Shown: positions 16,025 to 24,411 of the stretch, piece after piece | Position numbering within the stretch: the stretch's first letter is position 1 | How the letters are laid out: every line of letters starts with the position of its first letter | Source of the DNA: Nostoc favosum CHAB5714 | Lineage (GTDB): Bacteria; Cyanobacteriota; Cyanobacteriia; Cyanobacteriales; Nostocaceae | Assembly (NCBI RefSeq): GCF_020829495.1 | Contig: NZ_JAIVFQ010000069.1 | Span: 1 to 36,715, forward strand | Length of the DNA stretch: 36,715 nucleotides | Reading direction: 5' to 3' | The notes under the pieces: generated by a model | What the model was told of the DNA's origin: nothing | The model's database searches: none | What the model saw: the letters and a program-made list of their open reading frames with translations, nothing else | Program-made: the position numbers and the translations under genes

Positions 16025-16279
16025 ACAATCATAGTTTCCAAATAAAGACTATAAAATATTTGCATAGTAAATTAATCTCATCACAAAAAATTAATTAGCC
16101 TTCATTATTTTATTATTATTCCTTAATAGAAAAAACATTATATATTTATAATTTTTTACTAAATAGTCTTTTATCATACACATATTGGCACAAGAAAATA
16201 CTGAATACTTGCGACACGTAAGTATATCTTTAATTTTCAGTCCTTGTAACTTAAAACACCAATTACCGCATAAACAAGT

Positions 16280-17128
16280 ATGGCTAATATCACTGGAACC
16301 CCTCTAAACGATGTTGTTCTTAACGGTACTATCGACAACGATGTAATCAATGCACTGAATGGAGATGACGTAATTATTGCTAGTGCTGGTAACGACATTA
16401 TTAATGGTGGGGATGGACAAGACACCGTAGATTACAGACTCAGTGGTGGTGTCACAGTATTACCAACAGGTACAGTTCAAAAAAGTAGTGGTCAAGACCA
16501 ACTTATTAGGATTGAAAAAATTATTGGTTCAGCAACTGCGATAGATACGATAGACGCTTCTGGAACCAATGTACAGCTAATTGCTGATTTATCTGCTGAA
16601 CAAGTCAACATCAGCAATATTCCCAATTTCGGTTCTTTAAATTTCCGAGTTGTGAACTTTGACAACGTTTTCGGAGGTAATGGAAATGACCGCTTAACTG
16701 GGAATGCTGGAGTCAATGTCCTGAACGGTGGTTCGGGTGATGACAACCTTGATGGCAGAGATGGTAATGATATTCTGATTGGCGGATTGGGTAAAGATAT
16801 CTTAGCTGGTGGAGCAGGAGCTGATATCTTCCGTTACAACAGTGCTTTAGAGGGTGGCGATATTATCAACGACTTAAACGCATCTCAAGGTGATAAAGTC
16901 CAAGTTTCCGCATCTGGATTCGGAGGTGGACTCGTAGTAGGACAATTACAAGCTGCTCAATTCACTCTTGGTAGTGCTTTCACCAATATCAACCAACGCT
17001 TTAGATTTGACACCAATAGCTCGATTCTATTCTTCGACAGAGATGGTAGCGGTTCGGCATTTGGCTCCGTCGAAATTGCTAGAGTAAACGGCGTTAACGG
17101 CCCTCAAATTATCGAAGTAATCGCCTAG
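16280..17128 (+). CDS. RTX (hemolysin-type) calcium-binding repeat protein
   Basis: This 282-residue protein carries nonapeptide RTX repeats of the G-G-x-G-x-D-x-L/I-x type. A degenerate group lies near residues 9-45 (NGDDVIIAS, AGNDIINGG, DGQDTVDY). A cleaner group lies near 133-190: GGNGNDRLTG, GGSGDDNLDG, RDGNDILIG, GLGKDILAG, GAGADIF. Such repeats bind calcium outside the cell and form a parallel beta-roll. The C-terminal segment (ending RFRFDTNSSILFFDRDGSG and VEIARVNGV) resembles the type I secretion tail of RTX proteins. There is no N-terminal signal peptide, consistent with that route; the transporter is not in this window. No catalytic domain is visible, so the extracellular role is unknown. 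The AT-rich 5' region lacks a good ribosome binding site. Confidence 0.85.
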   Translation: MANITGTPLNDVVLNGTIDNDVINALNGDDVIIASAGNDIINGGDGQDTVDYRLSGGVTVLPTGTVQKSSGQDQLIRIEKIIGSATAIDTIDASGTNVQLIADLSAEQVNISNIPNFGSLNFRVVNFDNVFGGNGNDRLTGNAGVNVLNGGSGDDNLDGRDGNDILIGGLGKDILAGGAGADIFRYNSALEGGDIINDLNASQGDKVQVSASGFGGGLVVGQLQAAQFTLGSAFTNINQRFRFDTNSSILFFDRDGSGSAFGSVEIARVNGVNGPQIIEVIA

Positions 17129-17318
17129 AAGATTATGGATTTGAGATTTTAAGACCAGGTGCCGTAGTTCATCTAGCTACGGCATCATTAGCACACATCA
17201 AAAAACTCAGAAACCGAGTTTCTTAAATTGAAAAAGCTAGTTATATAAAAATATTTGACTTCGATTTTATTAAATTATTAAAACAGCAGGATATTTAATA
17301 ATTGGTTAGAGATATTTA

Positions 17319-17465
17319 ATATCATGTCCGCTTGATTGCTTATTAAACCCGAAGAACCCCACCCCGCCAAAGCGTAGCTTTGTCTCCCCTCCCCGCTTGC
17401 GGGGAGGGGCTGGGGGTGGGGTGTAATGGCTGTGGTTAGCATAACTATTTATGTGGACATGATAT
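17319..17465. mobile_element. 147-bp inverted-repeat element with ATATCATGTCC ends
   Basis: ATATCATGTCC at the left and GGACATGATAT at the right are exact inverted repeats. The core holds a GC-rich hairpin (CTCCCCGCTTGCGGGGAG). There is no coding capacity, and I see no clear target duplication. Confidence 0.6.
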
Positions 17466-17479
17466 AAGGTAATAAATAA

Positions 17480-17541
17480 TAGACCTCTTGCTCTTCGGGA
17501 GGGGGTGGGGTTCTTTATTTTTGATTTATGCAAAAGGTCTA
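17480..17541. mobile_element. 62-bp inverted-repeat element with TAGACC ends
   Basis: The ends TAGACCTCTTGC and GCAAAAGGTCTA pair with one mismatch, around a core containing GGGGTGGGGTTCTT. The TA at each end suits a TA-targeting non-autonomous element, but this is inference. Confidence 0.5.
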
Positions 17542-17815
17542 ATATTTTTGACAAAAAGCAGGAATAATTGCACGCTAAGTAGGATGCTCAGTTAATTTAT
17601 TAATTTGATTTTTAACTGTAACTATTTATGTATCCTCTCAATAAATGGGGGTGGCAAAAAAAGAAGAGTGTGGATTAACAAAGCGGCCGTTGCATTTAAA
17701 TAGCACGACAACACAAATATTAAACGGCTTGTCCTCAAACATCGCCGCTAGTTTCCAGTTATCATGCTTTTGGAATGGTAAACGCTATAGTTTTTTCATT
17801 AATGAGAAAATATTC

Positions 17816-18868
17816 ATGAAATACAAACTCTTGGGCAAAAGCGGGTTAAGAGTCTCTGAACTCTCCTTGGGAACCATGACCTTTGGTGAAGATTGGGGTT
17901 GGGGTGCATCTGTTGACGAAAGTCGTAAAATCTTTGATAGCTATGTAGAAGCAGGGGGAAATTTCATTGACACCGCCAACGGTTATACCGATGGTAGCAG
18001 TGAAAAAATTGTCGGTGAGTTGATTGCTAAAGAACGGGAACGCTTTGTAGTTGCAACAAAATATTCTTTTCCTTTGGAGATGAATAACAAAAAGGGCGAC
18101 CCTAACGCCAGTGGAAACCATCGCAAGAATTTAATTCAGTCTTTAGAAGGTAGCCTGAAACGACTGAATACTGATTACATTGATTTATTCTGGTTACACG
18201 CTTGGGATTTTACAACACCTATTGAAGAAGTCTTGCGATCGCTTGATGATGTAGTCCGTCAAGGTAAAGTACTTTACATCGGTATTTCTGACACACCCGC
18301 TTGGATCGTTTCCCAAGCAAATACCATTGCCCAATACCAAGGATGGACGCAGTTTGTCGCCCTACAAATTGAGTATAGTTTAATTCAACGAACACCAGAA
18401 CGTGACTTGCTACCGATGGCTAAAGCCTTCGATTTAGCAGTAACACCGTGGTCGCCTTTAGGTGGTGGTGTGCTTACAGGTAAGTATAATCAGCCTCCTC
18501 AAGCAGGCGATGAACAAGGACGATTAGCAAATGCAGCGTTAGGAACTATTTCAGAACGGAATTTAGCGATCGCTCAAGTTGTCAGTGAAGTTGCAGGAGA
18601 AATTGGACACACACCTTCACAAGTAGCATTAGCTTGGTTACGCGCTCAAAGTGGCGTGATTATTCCGATCATTGGGGCACGTAAATTAACGCAGTTTCAA
18701 GATAACTTAGCTTCTTTAAATATCACCCTCTTGCCAGAACATTTGCAACGTTTAAATGAAGTGAGTCAAATTGAACTGGGTTTTCCCCATGACTTTTTAC
18801 ACAATGATCTAATTAGCGATCGCCTTTTCGGTGGTACTTTTAATACCATAGAAAACCATCGCCTTTAA
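17816..18868 (+). CDS. Aldo/keto reductase
   Basis: This is an NADPH-dependent oxidoreductase of the aldo/keto reductase superfamily, likely cytoplasmic. From the ATG at 17816 it has 350 residues and begins MKYKLLGKSGLRVSELSLGT, the normal family start. The catalytic tetrad is visible: Asp52 and Tyr57 (FIDTANGYTDG), Lys82 (VVATKYSF) and His128 (LFWLHAWD). The cofactor-binding C-terminal part reads PWSPLGGGVLTGKY and VIIPIIGARKLTQFQDNL. The longer open frame from 17645 overlaps repeat sequence and is unlikely to be coding. The substrate cannot be read from sequence. Dps follows 116 bp downstream in the same direction, which may suggest a stress-related pair, but both could be independent. Confidence 0.9.
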   Translation: MKYKLLGKSGLRVSELSLGTMTFGEDWGWGASVDESRKIFDSYVEAGGNFIDTANGYTDGSSEKIVGELIAKERERFVVATKYSFPLEMNNKKGDPNASGNHRKNLIQSLEGSLKRLNTDYIDLFWLHAWDFTTPIEEVLRSLDDVVRQGKVLYIGISDTPAWIVSQANTIAQYQGWTQFVALQIEYSLIQRTPERDLLPMAKAFDLAVTPWSPLGGGVLTGKYNQPPQAGDEQGRLANAALGTISERNLAIAQVVSEVAGEIGHTPSQVALAWLRAQSGVIIPIIGARKLTQFQDNLASLNITLLPEHLQRLNEVSQIELGFPHDFLHNDLISDRLFGGTFNTIENHRL

Positions 18869-18984
18869 CTAATAGTAATTAACCTTAACATATTCACGCG
18901 TTAATTCAATCCATCATCAGAGAGTTTCGCCAAGCCAAGTAATTCTGTAGAGTTAGATGTAAAAGGCATTAACAACGTAGAATC

Positions 18985-19557
18985 ATGAGCGACAACAGCA
19001 TTACATCACGTTTGTACCCTACCCGCATTGACATTCCCGCCGAAGCACGAGTGCAAATCGTAGTACTTCTCAACCAAACCTTGGCAGCTACTTCGGATTT
19101 GAAAACCCAAGCAAAGCAAGCGCATTGGAATGTTAAAGGAACTGACTTCTATCAGCTACACCTATTATTTGATGAACTTGCTGGGGAATTGGAAGGATAC
19201 ATCGATATGGTAGCTGAACGCGTTACAGCTTTAGGCGGATACGCTTTTGGAACAGCCCGCGCCGCAGCTAGAAATTCGATCCTGCCAGAATATCCCTTAG
19301 ATATTTTGGATGGTAAAGATCACGTAACAGCTCTGTCAGATCGTTATGCACTCTATGCTAAACATCTCCGGGAAGCGATCGATAAAACAGATGACTTAGG
19401 CGATCTCGATACTGCCGACCTTTACACCGAAATTTCCCGCGCCATTGACAAACGACTCTGGTTCTTAGAAGCTCATCTGCAAGTAGCAGAAATTAAGGCA
19501 GAGAATGGTAAAGCGGGTGCTACTACAACTCAAAAGATACCTGCTGCTGTAAAATAA
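18985..19557 (+). CDS. dps: Dps-family ferritin-like DNA protection protein
   Basis: Dps proteins form 12-subunit shells that oxidise and store iron with hydrogen peroxide and so protect DNA. This 190-residue protein has the ferroxidase residues at the family spacing: His47 (AHWNVKG), His59, Asp74 and Glu78 (IDMVAERV). The N-terminal tail (SITSRLYPTRIDIPAEARVQ) and the Lys/Ala/Thr-rich C-terminal tail (KAENGKAGATTTQKIPAAVK) extend beyond the four-helix core; a basic tail can contact DNA. Nostoc species carry several Dps paralogs, and I cannot say which one this is. A terminator-like hairpin follows at 19608. It has probably its own promoter in the 116-bp gap after the reductase, though none is clear. 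Confidence 0.9.
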   Translation: MSDNSITSRLYPTRIDIPAEARVQIVVLLNQTLAATSDLKTQAKQAHWNVKGTDFYQLHLLFDELAGELEGYIDMVAERVTALGGYAFGTARAAARNSILPEYPLDILDGKDHVTALSDRYALYAKHLREAIDKTDDLGDLDTADLYTEISRAIDKRLWFLEAHLQVAEIKAENGKAGATTTQKIPAAVK

Positions 19558-19607
19558 GCACTTTTGAGAAAAGTAGTCTTTCTTAAATCTAGTAGTATCT
19601 TTTTAGT

Positions 19608-19637
19608 AAGTACGTCACTTTTAAGTGCGTACTTTTC
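19608..19637 (+). terminator. Rho-independent terminator after dps
   Basis: Arms AAGTACG-CACTT and AAGTG-CGTACTT fold around a tiny loop, with one bulged T, and are followed by TTCATTTT, 51 bp after the dps stop. Confidence 0.75.
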
Positions 19638-20008
19638 ATTTTATATGTATATACTTTACTATTGAAATAGTTCAAAACTAGGTCGAAAAATTCCAAAATA
19701 TCTTCGACAAGTGATACATCAAAATTAATACTGCAACTTCAATAAGCTAGTAGGTTAGTGAAAAAGTATCCTAATTCCATTCTGATTCCTAACTCCTGTA
19801 CAGACGCTGACTTTTCACGTTATGTGGAAAAGCGCACGAAAAACCTAACCCCCTAACCCCCAACCCGTGGCGGGAAGGGGGAAAATTCAAAGTCTCTCTC
19901 CTTAAAGGAAGAGAGAAATAGAAGTGAGGTTTTCCAGATACCGTGAAAAGTCAGGTACAGACGCGATTAATCGCGTCTCTAAATACTCATTAACAACGAG
20001 GTAAATAT
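19638..20008. other. dps-pirin gap
   Basis: No gene fits. It contains the miniature element at 19807-19954 and the palindromic repeat in which that element sits. The last 25 bp carry a weak ribosome binding site (ACGAGGTAAAT) for the pirin gene. Confidence 0.5.
19807..19954. mobile_element. 148-bp miniature element with 13-bp perfect inverted ends and a 9-bp target duplication
   Basis: CTGACTTTTCACG and CGTGAAAAGTCAG are exact inverted repeats. The core contains AACCCCCTAACCCCC and a hairpin CTCTCTCC/GGAAGAGAG. GTACAGACG flanks both sides (19798-19806 and 19955-19963). Removing the element and one flank restores a palindromic repeat that exists uninterrupted at 31765-31797. Confidence 0.8.
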
Positions 20009-20725
20009 ATGTCTCAAAATACAATTAGCCATTTAATTCATGATAGAAACGCCCGTGGTCACGCTAAAGCTGGCTGGCTCGATAGTTATCACACATTTTC
20101 CTTCGGTAGTTTTTACGATCCGAATCGCATGGGATTCCGCTCTCTGCGGGTAATCAACGACGATCGCATCGCCCCTGGTGCTGGATTTCCTACCCACAGT
20201 CATCGTGACATGGAAATCCTCACCTATGTCTTAGAAGGTGCAGTAGAGCATAAAGACAGCTTGGGTACTGGGTCGGTGATTCGCCCCGGTGATGCACAGA
20301 TCATGAGTGCTGGTACTGGAATCAGCCACAGCGAATTCAATCCCTCACCAACCGAACCACTCCACTTGTTACAAATCTGGATTCTTCCCGATCGAGAAGG
20401 GTTGACACCAAGATATGAACAAAAAGCTTTTCCTCTAGAAGAAAAGCGTGGCAAACTCCGCTTAATTGCTGCTAAAGATGGGCGCGATGGTGCTGTGACA
20501 ATTCACCAAGATGTTAATTTATACACATCTGTTTTAGAGGATGGTGATGTTGTGAATTATCAAGTCAAACGCGATCGCTATGCCTGGTTACAAATAGCGC
20601 AAGGCATAGTTAACTTGAATGGCGAGGAACTCAGAGCAGGCGATGGAGTGCAAATCAACGGCGAAGAACAGTTAGAAATTAGCACTAATATCGGCGGTGA
20701 AATCTTGCTTTTCGATTTGGGTTAA
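20009..20725 (+). CDS. Pirin family protein (YhaK-type bicupin)
   Basis: Bacterial pirins are metal-binding cupin proteins; some oxidise quercetin-like flavonols and some respond to redox stress. The 238-residue length and order match the short pirin type. The N-terminal cupin has metal ligands His63 and His65 (FPTHSHRDMEILTYVL) and His107 with Glu109 (GISHSEF). The usual opening RGHAKAGWLDSYHTFSFG and PHxD-like PTHSH motif are present. The second cupin (about 145-238) is degenerate, ending in EILLFDLG. There is no signal peptide. It stands alone between a miniature element and an inverted-repeat element. The biological substrate in cyanobacteria is not known. Confidence 0.88.
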   Translation: MSQNTISHLIHDRNARGHAKAGWLDSYHTFSFGSFYDPNRMGFRSLRVINDDRIAPGAGFPTHSHRDMEILTYVLEGAVEHKDSLGTGSVIRPGDAQIMSAGTGISHSEFNPSPTEPLHLLQIWILPDREGLTPRYEQKAFPLEEKRGKLRLIAAKDGRDGAVTIHQDVNLYTSVLEDGDVVNYQVKRDRYAWLQIAQGIVNLNGEELRAGDGVQINGEEQLEISTNIGGEILLFDLG

Positions 20726-20755
20726 TATCGCATTTATCTGCTAAAAGGCTCATTT

Positions 20756-20878
20756 AGGGACTTCCAAGAAATAAATTATCCAAATAAACGAACCACAGAG
20801 ACACAGAGAACACAGAGGAATAAGGAGGAGAGAGTTTTTTCGCCAGTTTTTTGAGTATTTTTTTATTTGGAAGTCCCT
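20756..20878. mobile_element. 123-bp inverted-repeat element with AGGGACTTCCAA ends
   Basis: The left end AGGGACTTCCAA is mirrored exactly by TTGGAAGTCCCT at the right. The core has ACCACAGAGACACAGAGAAC, a common cyanobacterial intergenic phrase. There is no coding capacity and no certain target duplication. Confidence 0.65.
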
Positions 20879-20918
20879 TATACGAGCTTTTTACTCAAAA
20901 TGTTGCATTTTATTATTC

Positions 20919-20948
20919 ATCAGCCAGAGATTTAAATCTCTGGCTGAT
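20919..20948. repeat. Perfect 30-bp palindrome
   Basis: Arms ATCAGCCAGAGATTT and AAATCTCTGGCTGAT are exact complements with no spacer. It lies 138 bp upstream of the methyltransferase start. It may be a dispersed palindromic repeat, an operator or a hairpin. Confidence 0.7.
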
Positions 20949-21085
20949 AGTGCAAGTCTACTTAATTCGATTAAAAAGTTTTTTAATTTTCATCTTGAAA
21001 TTAGTTTTCAGGTTGGCTATTTTACAGTTACTGCTTGCACTTTGTCTACACTAGAATTGGACTGAAGTACTTAAAGAGCAACCTG

Positions 21086-21808
21086 ATGTCCAAAAAGCCC
21101 GATTCACAGTTACAAAATCTTTTTGCTGCACACAAATCAACCGACTGGCAGGAAAGATTAGCGCCACTAGCCTATCGCTTTAACCAAGAATATCTTGGTC
21201 AACCCTTTGAAGTTCCCACAGAAGTACAGGCAATGCCGATATTTAGAGAGTGGATTGCTGGCAATTTCTCAGGAAGAATTGCTTCTCCTTTTTGGGAAAT
21301 TGCTGAACCTAAAAAGAACCAGCACTGTTTAGATATAGGCTGTGGAATCAGCTTTTTAATCTATCCTTGGCGGGATTGGCAAGCATTTTTTCATGGGCAA
21401 GAAATCAGTAATGTGGCACGGGATACCCTTAATTCCCGTGGGCCGCAGTTGAATTCCAAGTTGTTCAAAGGTGTTGAGTTGGGAGCCGCTCATCAGTTAA
21501 ACTACTCATCAGAGCAGTTTGATCTAGCGATCGCCACAGGATTTAGCTGCTATTTTCCACTCGAATACTGGAATGCTGTACTAGCAGAAGTCAAGCGCGT
21601 ATTAAAACCAGGTGGACATTTTGTATTTGACGTCCTCAATCCAGAACAGCCTCTAGCAGAAGATTGGGCAGTTTTGGAAACCTATTTGGGGGCTGAGGTG
21701 TTTTTAGAGCCTTTGGCTAAGTGGGAAAAAACCATTAAAGCGGCTGGTGCTAAAGTCGTAACGCACAAATCAGGGGAATTATTCGAGTTATACAAAGTGC
21801 GGTTTTAA
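21086..21808 (+). CDS. SAM-dependent methyltransferase (class I)
   Basis: I place the start at 21086 (MSKKPDSQLQNLF), giving 240 residues; the frame is open 17 codons further, but those codons look non-coding. The S-adenosylmethionine loop is HCLDIGCGISFL (residues about 80-91), followed by an acidic-strand equivalent (FHGQEISN), the FDLAIATGFSCYFP strand, and the typical AEVKRVLKPGGHFVFDVLNP. This is the Methyltransf_11/25-type fold. The N-terminal part (DWQERLAPLAYRFNQEYLGQ) is characteristic of a cyanobacterial group whose substrate I do not know. It converges on the DUF202 gene with an 8-bp gap, so no shared operon. Confidence 0.85.
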   Translation: MSKKPDSQLQNLFAAHKSTDWQERLAPLAYRFNQEYLGQPFEVPTEVQAMPIFREWIAGNFSGRIASPFWEIAEPKKNQHCLDIGCGISFLIYPWRDWQAFFHGQEISNVARDTLNSRGPQLNSKLFKGVELGAAHQLNYSSEQFDLAIATGFSCYFPLEYWNAVLAEVKRVLKPGGHFVFDVLNPEQPLAEDWAVLETYLGAEVFLEPLAKWEKTIKAAGAKVVTHKSGELFELYKVRF

Positions 21809-21816
21809 AAATACAA

Positions 21817-22245
21817 TTACTCAGGGATAAGTGGACTTAATGGATCTAAAGAAGTTGTAAAAACAAAATAGATTACTCCAGCACCGAGAATCATCACAGC
21901 GATACTGAACAGCAACACCCAACGGTCTGTCGGTTCATAAGTATCTTCTTCGATATCACGGCGGACTGCGAAATAGTGTGCCGTTGATAGCCACACGGTA
22001 ATCAAACCCACCAGCGAGAAGACTAAACCTAACTTCCAGCCGTTGCCAGGACGGGGTATTAAAGGTACTTGAAAAGCACGCAAACGCACGATGACGACAC
22101 CAAAACCTAAAAGAGCGATCCCTGTCCGCATCCAAGCGAGGTAGGTACGCTCATTTGCCAAGTGATCTCGAATTCGGGACGGATTCAGTCGTCCTGGCTT
22201 TTTTTTATCTTTATCTTCTTCTGTAGGTTTTGATTTTAACTGCAT
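21817..22245 (-). CDS. DUF202 family membrane protein (YidH-like)
   Basis: From the ATG at 22245 (MQLKSKPTEEDKDKKKPG) the protein has 142 residues. This start is chosen because AAGGG lies about 8 nt before it; the frame is open 46 codons further upstream without such a signal. A charged cytoplasmic N-terminus leads into the DUF202 signature SRIRDHLANERTYLAWMRTG and then three hydrophobic segments (GIALLGFGVVIVRL; LVFSLVGLITVWLSTAHYFA; WVLLFSIAVMILGAGVIYFVF). DUF202 proteins are inner-membrane proteins of unknown biochemical role. It is the only gene in its orientation here and converges with the methyltransferase gene. An AATTCGT array lies upstream. Confidence 0.85.
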   Translation of the reverse strand: MQLKSKPTEEDKDKKKPGRLNPSRIRDHLANERTYLAWMRTGIALLGFGVVIVRLRAFQVPLIPRPGNGWKLGLVFSLVGLITVWLSTAHYFAVRRDIEEDTYEPTDRWVLLFSIAVMILGAGVIYFVFTTSLDPLSPLIPE

Positions 22246-22429
22246 CAATAACACCCTTATCCCCAAAGCGGCTCTTATCAAAAAAATACGGAGGTAATAG
22301 CAAATCTCCTTCCAGATGACTTGCACCCAGCGCAATAGATGCGCTAATGAAATATACCTGTTGTGATTGTACATTTTTCTCAAAATTTATTTTAATGCAG
22401 ATATCTAAATAAAACAAGCCTGAGTGAAT

Positions 22430-22475
22430 AATTCGTAATTCGTAATTCGTAATTCGTAATTCGTAATTCGTAATT
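22430..22475. repeat. AATTCGT heptamer tandem repeat, six copies
   Basis: Six exact copies of AATTCGT and a partial seventh run without interruption. This is a typical short tandemly repeated sequence of Nostoc-type genomes. Confidence 0.85.
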
Positions 22476-22517
22476 GATGGTAAAAAGCAAGTGTAGGTAA
22501 TAAGGTGTAATTAATAA

Positions 22518-22582
22518 AACAGCCAATATCAGAGAGGTTTTTCACTAGTGCGTGTCCTGTTTATCCTCTGATTTTGGCTGTT
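22518..22582 (-). terminator. Terminator of the exported-protein gene
   Basis: On the minus strand TAACAGCCAAAATCAGAG and CTCTGATATTGGCTGTT pair with one mismatch around a long loop, followed by TTATTAATT. It sits about 50 bp after the stop at 22635. Confidence 0.65.
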
Positions 22583-22634
22583 ACCCTGTTGAAATTCAGA
22601 ACAATCATTCAAAAATAGACTATGCAGTTCTATC

Positions 22635-23297
22635 TCAAGACTGATTGCTAGGCGCATTAGGAACTCGTGTATTTATGAGAGCCTGCGATATATCTGGGAT
22701 AAACCAGTTAGCCTTTTTGCTGTTAAGAACTTTCACACTCGGAACATTCAAGTCAATCGCAGCAGTATCTGGATTCGTCTTAATTACCAACTGAGTTCCA
22801 TCAAAGATTTTTAGAGCAGCCGGGCCTGTCAATTCTTGACCTTGCCCATTAGGACTAGAAGTGAAATTTGCTACCTTAACATCATTCGCTAGATAGATGC
22901 CATCACAATCCCAGTTATTTTTAGTGGACTGACCATTAGCTAGAAAATACAGGTTATTGTCGTATACGGCATCTTCTTCGTCTTCATCATTTGGTCTTTT
23001 ACCATATACAGCTATGGTATTACCTGTTTGGTTTTCGCATTGACCCCAGTTGATTCCCGTCTCTAAAGCATATTTTTGCAGTGTTAATTCTTCGGTTCTC
23101 TTTTGAATTTCTTCTGGTGTAAGACCTTCAACTTGAGTTTGGGCATCTTTTGTCTGAGAGAGTTCTTTCAGAGCTTTAGTGACTTCGATATAGTCAGGGT
23201 TTTTGCTAAACTTTGGTCTATCAGCAAAAGAAGGTTGAGCAAAGGCGAGATTCACCAAAACCATCAAGACAATTAGCAGAGATTTCCAGATTTTCAT
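22635..23297 (-). CDS. Exported protein of unknown function
   Basis: The ATG at 23297 is preferred because AGGAG lies 9 nt upstream and a textbook signal peptide follows (MKIWKSLLIVLMVLVNLAFA, likely cut near QPSFA). The longer frame from 23363 adds 22 residues before it. The mature protein, about 195 residues, begins with charged helices (KALKELSQTKDAQTQ; TPEEIQKRTEELTLQKYALE). A globular part follows with GQCENQTGNTIAVYG, an acidic stretch NDEDEEDAVYD, WDCDGIYL and VPSVKVLNSKKANWFIPD. The two Cys (in GQCEN and WDCDG) could form a disulfide in the periplasm. I do not recognise the family. It follows the CadD-like gene by 79 bp in the same direction, so the two may be one unit. Confidence 0.75.
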   Translation of the reverse strand: MKIWKSLLIVLMVLVNLAFAQPSFADRPKFSKNPDYIEVTKALKELSQTKDAQTQVEGLTPEEIQKRTEELTLQKYALETGINWGQCENQTGNTIAVYGKRPNDEDEEDAVYDNNLYFLANGQSTKNNWDCDGIYLANDVKVANFTSSPNGQGQELTGPAALKIFDGTQLVIKTNPDTAAIDLNVPSVKVLNSKKANWFIPDISQALINTRVPNAPSNQS

Positions 23298-23376
23298 GTT
23301 TTGACTCCTGTTGATAGGTAAGAGATTTTGCAGTTTGGAATTAATTTTAGTGAGAAAATTCATGATGCACCTCTTC

Positions 23377-24087
23377 TTAGATACTTAATTTTTCTTGTTC
23401 TTCACTCGACGGCTGAGTATTGAAACCTAAAATTAATGAAAATATATAACTAGAAACTACAGATAAAAGAGTCCAAGTAACATTCTCTGTAACAATAAAT
23501 ATACCGAGTCCAATCAATATACAAGGCACAAAAGTATTGCCATTCTCTGTTAAAAAGTTAGCGATCGCAGGCAAGTAGGTTAACTTATAAGCGGCATAAC
23601 ACCATACACCCACCAGCGAAAAGAATACACTTAGTATCACCAGCAGACTATCTAATTTTGAGTTGGCAAACAGGGGCACGTAGACGCTGATATTATCACT
23701 ACCATTCGCAAAGGCGATCGCAGCTACATTGCATGTTTGCGGAGAGATAAAACTGGCAAGTACAGAGGGACAAGACGGTTCGGTTTCTTCCTCGGCTTCC
23801 TCTGGTGAATCCTCTTCGCGTTTTAGTAAACTACTCACACCAATGATTATTGGCATTAAACCAAGTAGTCTAATCCAGTCCTGCGGTATAATTAGTCCAC
23901 CGAAGAAGCCGGGAAGGCTAGCAATGATCAATGCAGCAAAACCGAGATACTGCCCAGCAAAGATGTGACGATTGCGGAACGTTTTATTTATTTGTGAAAA
24001 AAGCAACGTCAGAATGACAATATCATCGATGTTGGTGGCAGTGAATGCGGTAATCCCTGTGATTATTGCAGTTACGAAATCGCTCAT
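23377..24087 (-). CDS. CadD-like cadmium resistance/cation transporter
   Basis: This 236-residue membrane protein matches the CadD family, known from cadmium resistance in Gram-positive bacteria. Family marks are TATNIDDIVILTLLFSQ near residues 16-32, an LGF...LPGFFGGLIIP helix, and the second repeat AIAFANGSDNISVYVPLF near 124-140, where the NGSDN motif mirrors TNIDD. About six hydrophobic segments are visible. A strongly acidic cytoplasmic loop (EEDSPEEAEEETEPSC, near 91-106) splits the halves and could bind metal. The actual ion is not shown by sequence. AGGA lies ahead of the ATG. A LysR regulator is divergent upstream, which suggests substrate-controlled expression. Confidence 0.85.
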   Translation of the reverse strand: MSDFVTAIITGITAFTATNIDDIVILTLLFSQINKTFRNRHIFAGQYLGFAALIIASLPGFFGGLIIPQDWIRLLGLMPIIIGVSSLLKREEDSPEEAEEETEPSCPSVLASFISPQTCNVAAIAFANGSDNISVYVPLFANSKLDSLLVILSVFFSLVGVWCYAAYKLTYLPAIANFLTENGNTFVPCILIGLGIFIVTENVTWTLLSVVSSYIFSLILGFNTQPSSEEQEKLSI

Positions 24088-24411
24088 TTGTGGAAGTCCT
24101 TATTTTCATGCTTGGGAATTGGACATTGGGCATTGGGCACTTGTACTGAGCGAAGTCGTTGGCGTAGCCTCTCGTAGAGAAGTATTGGGCATTGGGCATT
24201 GGTTATTTCCTCCCTGCTCCTCTGCTCCCTCTGCTCCCCCTGCTCCCTGCTCCCTCTGCCTCCCCTGCTCTCTACTTGGTCGTTTGAGTCCGTGCCGAAG
24301 CTTTGATTTATACTTTAGTTAAACTAACCGATAGAATCAAATGCTTTTGTTTGTCAAAATGATAAATGAAAGTGATTAAAAATTTTACACCAAGTTTTAG
24401 GGATACCATAA
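24088..24411. other. Divergent cadD-like/lysR intergenic region
   Basis: The 324-bp gap contains TTGGGCA-type heptamers in two blocks (24120-24140 and 24186-24205), a run of CTGCTCC repeats (24215-24275) and, near the lysR side, the T-N11-A inverted repeat listed separately. No gene fits. Confidence 0.6.
24315..24327. promoter_or_regulatory. Candidate LysR operator (T-N11-A)
   Basis: TTAGTT-A-AACTAA has perfect 6-bp arms and the T-N11-A form known for LysR-type sites. It lies 84 bp before the lysR start and about 228 bp before the divergent transporter gene. Binding is inference. Confidence 0.5.

Larger units (their letters stand above)
15378..16279. other. 900-bp non-coding region made of repeats and two miniature elements
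   Basis: No gene fits. It contains the element at 15576-15712, three units of a 20/21-bp repeat at 15724-15785, and one copy of the 187-bp element at 15839-16024. A very AT-rich stretch (16030-16270) leads to the RTX gene and may hold its promoter, though I see no confident -35/-10 pair. Confidence 0.6.
17129..17815. other. Gap with two inverted-repeat elements and a possible upstream extension of the reductase frame
   Basis: After the RTX gene a hairpin TGCCGTAG/CTACGGCA (17160-17184) may end transcription. Two inverted-repeat elements follow (17319-17465 and 17480-17541). One copy of the CATTAACAA-type repeat (ATTAACAAAGCGGCCG) lies near 17674. The reductase frame is open back to 17645, but those 57 residues look non-coding. 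Confidence 0.5.

Noticed and set aside
17306..17554. Minus-strand 82-residue frame
   Set aside because: It runs entirely through inverted-repeat elements (Pro/Arg-rich translation of CCCC tracts).
17645..17815. N-terminal extension of the aldo/keto reductase
   Set aside because: The extension crosses a dispersed repeat unit, and the family's normal start is at 17816.
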